NCBI RefSeq assembly: GCF_000315625.1
Contig: NW_005434571.1
Span: forward strand, 126,092 to 190,091
Direction: 5' to 3'
Source: Guillardia theta CCMP2712
Lineage: Eukaryota; Cryptophyceae; Pyrenomonadales; Geminigeraceae
Length of the DNA stretch: 64,000 bases
Part shown: one piece after another, positions 57,886 through 64,000 of the stretch
How positions within the stretch are numbered: the first letter of the stretch is position 1
Layout: every line of letters starts with the position of its first letter
Position numbers and translations under genes: made by a program
The notes under the pieces: generated by a model
Database searches by the model: none
Seen by the model: only the letters and a program-made list of their open reading frames with translations
Told to the model about the DNA's origin: nothing

Positions 57886-59388
57886 TCATTGCCACTGAGT
57901 GTCGCTGTTCAACGACTCGAAATCTTCCGGAGTAAGAGACTTGCTCCGCTTCATCAACCATGGTCTTGACGATTGTGGTAGACAGTGGTCCCCTTCCCTA
58001 CGCTTTCCCCCCTCAACTTCGTCTGATTCGACCAGTGGGTGCAAATGCGGATCGGATGAGCACTTTTCAAGAGCACGGATTGTCCTCGCCTGATCCCTGT
58101 GAAGCATTCCTGCTGTGACCATCTGCGCAACCTGCCTTGAAGTAGACTCTTGGAAGCAACTGCTGCTGTAGTCGTTGTCCGCGTCTACCCCGAGCCCTCG
58201 TACGTTTCCCTTTCCCAGTCGGTGCATCCTCGCCTCTTGCTCGTGCAGGAAGTGTTGTTGAATTCCAATCACACTACCTGGCCTGCACACTCTCAGCCAT
58301 GCGATCGCCTCCTTCGCAGTGAACAAAAAATGTTTCATTAGGTACAAGGCTATGAGCGTCCCTGTCCTGCCCAGTCCTGCCAAGCAGTGCACAGCCACCG
58401 CATTCTTGGATTCCTCGCACTCCAACAAGAAGCGATGAACAATCTCGCGAGAAGGAACTGTACAATCATTGAAAATGAGATCAACATGTTGGAATCCAGC
58501 GTCAGCGAAGGTCTTTGCATCGTACTCAGCTTCGTTGAGTCTGACAATCTTTTCAACTCCCAAGGCAGCAAACAAATCAAGAAAGTCCTCAGGACTATGA
58601 GCTAAGCTGTTCCTACAAGAATTAGACACAGGACCTTTGAAAGCAATGAACTTGTCCGGAACAATAAAGTGCAGATCGCCATTGCGAGGGTTGTCGTAAA
58701 AAAGATATTCCTCGGAGTCGAAACTTGAGAACTTGTAGAAGCCGCACTTGCGCGCACGTAGTAACCCATCCCAGCAGTCCTTCACAGACAGGTCGTGTGT
58801 GCTCTTTGTCCAAGTTGCATCGCGATATGGACGCAGGTGTCTCTGGCTGATCTCCGAGAAGACCTGCATGGCCACGTCGGGGCGAGCGTTCAGGTGAAGA
58901 CAGAGGAAGGAACCAAGCATGAAGACGGCATTGGTGATGTCTCCAGGAGCATCCGGAACCGCAAAAACGATCTTCTTACCCGAAAGCGTTTTGCTCAAAA
59001 GGTGATCTTTGAAGACCTTGCAGTAGTGGTGCACTGCAGCTATGTTCATTGGGCCGAAATCCGCGCAGAACGGAACATATGCGTATTTCTTGTTCATGTG
59101 TATCCATCTTTCATCGTGAGATCTGACTGCTCCACTGATGGCAAGATAGAGCCTTCCCTGTAGCACTTCAAGCTTCCCCGCCTTGAACACTTCCCTTGTA
59201 CGCAAAACGAACTCCTCGTCGGATCCTTCGACTTTCATTGCATACTTCCTTCTACCGGAGGCGCTACTAACACATCTTCTTGCAGGCTGGTCAAAGTTGC
59301 TCAGCTGTTTTCGTCTCATCGCAGTATGAGCCAGCGCAGTCTCGATCGGGCTTGCATGGCGGGCAGAGCTTCCTGCGGTCACTGCCAT
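57886..59388 (-). CDS. CDC14: CDC14 dual-specificity protein phosphatase
   Basis: Uninterrupted 500-aa ORF. Removes phosphate from CDK sites and acts at mitotic exit, cytokinesis and in cilia in other eukaryotes. The N-terminal structural domain (~60-240) and the C-terminal catalytic domain (~250-390) are both present. The signature HCLAGLGRTG gives Cys335 and Arg341, followed by the family-typical AIAWLRVCRPGSVIGIQQHFL region. The general-acid loop FNDCTVPS gives Asp308. The ~110-residue tail is Ser/Asp-rich and ends with basic MKRSKSLTPEDFE, which contains a possible phosphosite. A TATA-like tctataac lies ~35 nt upstream of the ATG. Intronless, unlike most neighbours. Confidence 0.95.
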   Translation of the reverse strand: MAVTAGSSARHASPIETALAHTAMRRKQLSNFDQPARRCVSSASGRRKYAMKVEGSDEEFVLRTREVFKAGKLEVLQGRLYLAISGAVRSHDERWIHMNKKYAYVPFCADFGPMNIAAVHHYCKVFKDHLLSKTLSGKKIVFAVPDAPGDITNAVFMLGSFLCLHLNARPDVAMQVFSEISQRHLRPYRDATWTKSTHDLSVKDCWDGLLRARKCGFYKFSSFDSEEYLFYDNPRNGDLHFIVPDKFIAFKGPVSNSCRNSLAHSPEDFLDLFAALGVEKIVRLNEAEYDAKTFADAGFQHVDLIFNDCTVPSREIVHRFLLECEESKNAVAVHCLAGLGRTGTLIALYLMKHFLFTAKEAIAWLRVCRPGSVIGIQQHFLHEQEARMHRLGKGNVRGLGVDADNDYSSSCFQESTSRQVAQMVTAGMLHRDQARTIRALEKCSSDPHLHPLVESDEVEGGKRREGDHCLPQSSRPWLMKRSKSLTPEDFESLNSDTQWQ

Positions 59389-59420
59389 GGTGTCCTGTGA
59401 GACCGGCGGAGAGCTCGGGG

Positions 59421-59426
59421 GTTATA
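59421..59426 (-). promoter_or_regulatory. TATA-like element of CDC14
   Basis: TATAAC on the minus strand, about 33-38 nt upstream of the ATG at 59388; same spacing as the TATA boxes at 11863 and 49952. Confidence 0.4.
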
Positions 59427-59429
59427 GAA

Positions 59430-60239
59430 CGGGAGGTAGCTCAAACGTCTATATTTTGCAACGGTTCGTACTGTTCCCCTACTCTAAAATGACTTATTGA
59501 CTTCACGTCAACTTCGCTGATACCAGTACCCCTTCGACGGACAACAACAGGTAAACATACTAGCAGATAAGTTGGTTCAAAGGGGGGTGGGGGGTTTATT
59601 TGGGGGTGGTATCTGATTTCAATTTTTGGGCCATATATTCCCCTGTAAAGTGAGGCGCATCGAACAATCTTGAGATAAAGGTGGGTGGGTGGGCAACAAT
59701 CGATCATGAGATTTATTGGGCGGTGGCACCGTCAGGGTAGTGTATGGTTGGGTAGGGTAGTCTGAATTCATACACGATTCCGAGAAGGTCAGCAATGCAC
59801 TACCCGCTCTTTGTCCTGATTATGAGGGGGTGGGTGCCATTTGTCCGACGATATTCAACCTAGCCACGATTGCGAGAATTATTCGAAAAGATCTGTTTTG
59901 GATTTTCAATGCTGTGCTCCTATAAGAGGATGACATTCCCACGGGGAGCACATGTCCACGGTTGGGGTTCGAAGGATAAGAGACTTTTTAATGATTATAT
60001 AGTAAATTGCTGCTGTGTGACCATATTTATTGAATTTTCCATTAAAATTCAATGAGAAACTGTCAACATCTCTATCCCGTGCAACGGAGTTGGTGCACCT
60101 CCTAAAATAGGCCAGCCGCGAAAGGGAGTCGAGTAGTAAACTTTCCCGTCCAGCGACTGTTCAGATCAAGGGACATACCTCCGGGAGTCCGACCCGAAAG
60201 CGATTCGAAATTGAGATTGAGACTGATCTTTTTTACTCC
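59430..60239. other. G-rich tract and AT-rich spacer upstream of CDC14
   Basis: 59575-59840 holds G runs on the + strand (ggggggtggggggtttattt, gtgggtgggtgggc). 59860-60100 is AT-rich. No gene recognised. Confidence 0.5.
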
Positions 60240-61600
60240 GAGTCAATCTGAGCGCCGCTGAGAGGCCTCCTCACACCGTGCCGCAGTGCCGGCGGGGCCC
60301 GGCCGGCCGAGTTCGGAGTTCAGTACGGCCGTACTAACGGTGGCCCCCGGGCCCCGGCGGGCGGCGGCCAGCGATCCGATCCGATGATCGGATCCCGAGT
60401 CCTGCCCAGTAGACGGTCGCCCCGCCGGGGCCCGGCCCGGCCTCTCAGTGATTCAATGTGATAGAGCCCGGCTAGCCTAGGCGGCCGGTTCACTCGCCGC
60501 CCATGACTGCGGGCCCGCGGCGGCGGCTCGAAGCCGGCGCCCGGCCCGGCGGAGTCCGAGACCGGCCGACCGCCGGGGCGCCCGGGCCCGCCGCGGGCTG
60601 GGCCGGCGCGTGATCGGACGGGCCACGGTGTGACCGTACACGGCCACTGAGATGTTCTTTACTCAAAGTTACTATCAAGTTTAAAAATCAGTACGAGGAC
60701 AATCAGGAGAGTACGGTCCGAGGAGGCTTGACCCTGACACTATCGCACGGTGACTGGCAGGCCCTGAGGGGCCCGGCGCCGGGGCCAAACGGGCCGTGCG
60801 GCGGCGAGCGGCGAGAAAACTTGAAAGACAGCGAGAACCAAACTTGCCACTCACCCAATCCTGCCGCCGCGTGCAGACTGCTGGCCCACAAACGCCATGT
60901 CAGCCGCCGAAGGACGGCGCCTGGCCCGGAATCGGAGACGCATACCGTGGAATGCACCCGCGACTCTCACTGGCAGCGACCGTACAGCGCGGCCTAGTAG
61001 GATCGGACAGGGAGGCCTTGAGCCGCTGAGCTGAACCAAGAGTCCTGGACCGGATGCGTTTGCAAGTCGGATCACCTGAGACGTCTTGGCCGGCGGCCCC
61101 CGAACTCTCAGATCGGTCAGTGCCTTCTCAGTGCCAACTCGTATCCGACTCCTGACCCCACCCGAAAGGACCGGCTCAGCCTCGGCAACCGTCAAATGTG
61201 CGAGGATCTTGTACTTGTAGCTTTGTCGCCGTGACTCGCACCGTAGCTCTCCCGGGCCCACTCACTCAAGAGAACCCACGAGGCCCGGCCCTCAGTATCT
61301 CGGAGCGCCGGGTCTAGTCAGTGCCGCAGGCTCAAATCAGTCAACCAGTGCCGGCACTGAGCATAGCTCAGCTGCTTCCGATTCTGTCACACTGGCCCGG
61401 CCCGGTTGCAGTACCAGTTCACCCGGCAGTCTGAAGAGCCATGATGGGCCTTCGGCGACCGGGCTCGACCGTCGGACTCACGGTGCCAGTCTGCGCCCGG
61501 CGTTGACCACTGTCCAGTACGGTCAATACGGATCTGACTGCCTCCCGGTGATCAAAGCAAGTCTAAGAGCCGTCAAGGTTTCTGACTGTCACTCCATTCC
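60240..61600 (+). repeat. GC-rich repeat island G
   Basis: GC-rich and gene-free. 60681-60704 matches 12092-12115 exactly in inverted orientation, and tttactcaaagtta (60658-60671) matches the inverted repeat of island C. 60718-61090 carries the same ordered anchor blocks as island B, ending in the shared gatgcgtttgcaagtcggat. Confidence 0.75.
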
Positions 61601-61626
61601 TCGATCGACTGATGTGTAGTAAGAAG

Positions 61627-63550
61627 TCATTCATCGCGAGGGCGAGGCAGGAAGAGACTGGTAACCTGCAAGGCGCGGACTGTGTCCTCAATCAACGCCA
61701 CGAGTTCCCTGCTCTGTCTGACGTCCTCGCAAGAAGCCAGCGCCTGGTGTTGCATTGAGAAAATAGCGATAACAAGAGAGGAGAGGGAGGGAGAGGGAGG
61801 GGATGGGAGGGAGAGAGAGGAGGTGGTGGACGGAGATGAAAAAAAAGAGAGGTAGCAAGAAATAAGGAAGAGGAGAAGAAGGAGACGAGTGAATGAAGGA
61901 GAAGGAAAAGGACTAGATGTGAAAGGGAAGAACGCAAACAGAACCAAGAGAGGTCTGAAGAATGAACGAGGGTAGTGATGGCAAGAAGACCAGACAAGAT
62001 GCCTAAGGGGGTTGAATCGGACACGAGGGGGAAAATGAAACGTGGAAGCCACGCAGATGGAGGGGAAGGAGGGAAAGAAGGGGAGAGGAAAGAAGAGAAG
62101 ATAGGAAAATCCTTGCCTCAGAGGAGGAGTAGATCTTTCCTAACAGAGCCTTGCGGGCGTTGCTGGCGATAGTCTTCTCGTCAGGAAGAAGCTTCGACTA
62201 CCACATCTCATATTACTCGTGCTTTCTTCTAAACAAGGTTAACCAACCTGTAAAGCAGCCAGGTGAACTTGAGAGGACTCGTTGCTGCTGTGAAGCGAGG
62301 ACCTGAGACAAGAGTGGGGATCAGGCATGCCCGTTGTGGTTTGAAAGTTTCAACTTCGTATCATGAGACGGCTGCTCTGCCTTCATCTCAGCATCTCCTG
62401 TCACGTCTCCTCGTGAGCTCTATGGTTGGCTGCTGACATCATTTACCTTTCTTGGCTGATTCCCGGGCACCAGCGAGATTTTGCTGCTATAGTAGGAAGC
62501 AAGGAGAGTAAATATCAGTTTCCTCCTTCCTAAAGATCTTCGTCGACCTGAGGAGCTCCTTGTGATGGCTTGCCAACATACCCGCACATCTCGGAGTTCA
62601 CACAGTGCTGCACGTTGGGCTCACCACTCGATCGTTGCATTGATGAGAACCTTGATAGAAGTCTTCGGATCGAGCATGAGCGGGACAAGGCAACCGTCTT
62701 GCGGGCAGGTCTCGCCCAACAAAGTCCAACCTGCATCAGACGCTTTGAACACAGGCTCCCCCCATCGACCTCGGTACCTTGCAGAAGCTTCTGAGCAATG
62801 GCGTTGCTTGCTTTGTTGGAATCCGTCTTTGAACGGGTCAGGTCGAGAGTGGCAACAAGATGAGAAACCTTGGGCACAGTCATGGATGAAGACGAGGAGA
62901 GTTCTTGAACAAGTTCAGATGGGGTCGGGCAAGAAACCGTAGAGAAATTCAAGGTTACCTGGCCTATAGCAACACAATCGTCAAAAGAAAGAGTCGAGGG
63001 AAGGGATGAGGAACAGGAGAGAATGAGGAGGAGCGCATGTGACATACGCGAAAGAGAATCTAGGAGCAGGTGCTTAATCCGAAGACAGGTTGAGGAGAAG
63101 CAAGGCGAGAAAACGAGGGGTGAAGATAAGGAACAAGGAACCAAACATGAGAGAAGGCGAAGAAGGCGGAAAGCAGGCAGGTCACAAAGAACAGAGGAGT
63201 CTAATCACCTTGTTGTTTCTTCCCTCTTTGCTGAAAGCGTGGTGGTGTCTTGCTTACTTGTTCCAGCCGCGTGCTGAGTTTGATCTTTCATTTCTTTCTT
63301 TCCTTCCTTGACTTCTTCTGCACTTTGACATCACCAACACTCAGTCTTAGGTCAAGGGTCCAACCTTTCTCCGGCGCATCAGGGGAGTCTTTCTTGATGT
63401 GGACATTGCATGCAACACAAAAGAGCTCTCCCTTCCTGTCCAGGAGTGGTTCAACAGAATTGTCTATTTCACTGCTACTGCCCAACCTGCTCCTTACGAG
63501 CGGCGTGTAGACACACTGTGGGCACGCGTCTCCCTGAGGTGACTTATCAC
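61627..63550 (-). CDS. ZNRD2/SSSCA1-type zinc-ribbon protein (5' end unresolved)
   Basis: Multi-exon minus-strand gene. The most 5' exon seen (about 63480-63550) gives GDACPQCVYTPLVRS and, further on, LLDRKGELFCVACNVHIKK: a CxxC...CxxC ribbon. After a linker, an exon around 62800 reads SNAIAQKLLQ and splices to GWTLLGETCPQDGCLVPLML and then HCVNSEMCGYVGKPS, the GW-T-L-L..CP..C.vPLm pattern of the SSSCA1/ZNRD2 family. The final exon (61743-61627) gives ALASCEDVRQSRELVALIEDTVRAL, resembling the family's C-terminal helix. The family is small and poorly understood; human ZNRD2 is a spindle/autoantigen-associated protein. The last intron (62116-61744) begins with GC (gag|gcaagg) and is a polypurine/polypyrimidine tract. 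No start codon was found upstream of 63550, so the 5' end is open. Confidence 0.65.
61744..62116 (-). repeat. Purine-rich (+ strand) intron with GC donor
   Basis: 373-nt intron of the ZNRD2-like gene, almost all A/G on the + strand at about 61770-62110 (gagagggagggagagggagg). Donor gag|gcaagg, acceptor caccag; removing it keeps the frame. It accounts for long Ser/Leu/Pro-rich ORFs on the minus strand. Confidence 0.6.
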
Positions 63551-63559
63551 GCAGTGATA

Positions 63560-64000
63560 GCTGACGGGTGGAGGAACAACCCCTAGTTGACAGGGGAAGA
63601 GTGTGGGTGTGTGAGAGTGTGGGGGTGGGGGTTGATGGGTATGTAGGTGTGGAAGGGAGGGCGGGGAAGGAGTAGGAGCAGAAGTTGGAATTGGAGTAGG
63701 AATAAGAGCAGAAGTGGGATTACACGTTAAGGGGTAGGTGCAGGAGTAGAAATAAAAGTAGGAGTGGGAGTGGGAGTGGGAGTGGGAGTGGGAGTAGGAG
63801 GAGGAGAAAAAGGGGAAGGGGTGGAAGGGGGCAGGAGGAGGAGGAGAGGAGGAGGAGGAGAGGAGGAGGAGGAGAGGAGTGGCTGCTGAGACGAGCCATG
63901 GAGGAGGAGGAGGAGATAGCAGGGACGGGAGGGTCTCAAAATTAACACTGGGAAGAAAGCAGCTCAGTGAGGGCTAGGAGAGTTTTCTGTTTACAACCTT
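63560..64000. repeat. G-rich simple repeats at the window end
   Basis: gtgtgggtg runs near 63600, (gtggga)n at about 63757-63800 and ggaggagga/gagg runs to about 63915. No gene supported; any upstream exon of the ZNRD2-like gene would have to lie beyond or within this tract. Confidence 0.6.

Noticed and set aside
61627-62052. 141-aa ORF as an independent gene
   Set aside because: Only its last 39 codons are real (final exon of the ZNRD2-like gene); the rest is the polypyrimidine intron.

Overview
The window looks like nuclear DNA of a single-celled eukaryote. Genes are split by short spliceosomal introns, mostly 36-70 nt with GT-AG ends and two apparent GC-AG introns. The products are eukaryotic: kinesin-14, CDC14, an FMRP-like Tudor/KH protein, a RAD51AP1-like protein and MORN/STAND proteins. 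There is no operon structure. The style would fit an alga or other protist such as a cryptophyte, but the species cannot be fixed from the sequence alone. All gene models were spliced by eye; where exon coordinates are given, I checked that the reading frame is preserved.

Layout. 1-2.7 kb (+): 3' part of a kinesin-14 gene. 2.8-4.4 kb (-): TRAF-type zinc finger / coiled coil / beta-helix protein. 4.95-11.8 kb (-): very large secreted subtilisin with cysteine-rich repeats and a TATA box. 12.2-13.5 kb: first GC-rich repeat island. 13.8-17.4 kb (+): 19-exon ankyrin / coiled-coil / PPC-like gene. 17.9-19.1 kb (-): RAD51AP1-like gene whose predicted start overlaps that of a small + strand gene. 19.6-19.7 kb: 100-N assembly gap. 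20.0-34.2 kb (+): one gene for a protein of about 4,570 aa with MORN repeats, two STAND-type P-loop NTPase modules, two LamG-like domains and a polyQ tract.

34.4-37.5 kb: two small minus-strand genes sharing an unrecognised Cys/His motif, separated by a GC-rich island. 38.5-41.1 kb (+): Tudor-KH-KH-KH-S1 protein. 42.4 kb (+): small hypothetical gene. 43.2-45.1 kb (-): pyrroline-5-carboxylate reductase with an organelle-type leader. 47.4-49.9 kb (-): two tandem paralogues joining a helix-turn-helix to a PB1 domain. 50.9-54.0 kb (+): Crypton-like tyrosine recombinase element, followed by a 14-bp minisatellite. 54.9-57.4 kb: further GC-rich islands and a local duplication. 57.9-59.4 kb (-): CDC14 phosphatase. 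60.2-61.6 kb: last GC-rich island. 61.6-63.55 kb (-): ZNRD2/SSSCA1-type zinc-ribbon protein.

Three features stand out. One is a family of GC-rich islands sharing ordered short anchors interrupted by GC-only sequence. Another is a set of unusual domain combinations: HTH-PB1, Tudor-KH3-S1, and MORN-STAND-LamG-STAND. The third is an intact-looking Crypton-like element interrupted only at a G9 homopolymer.
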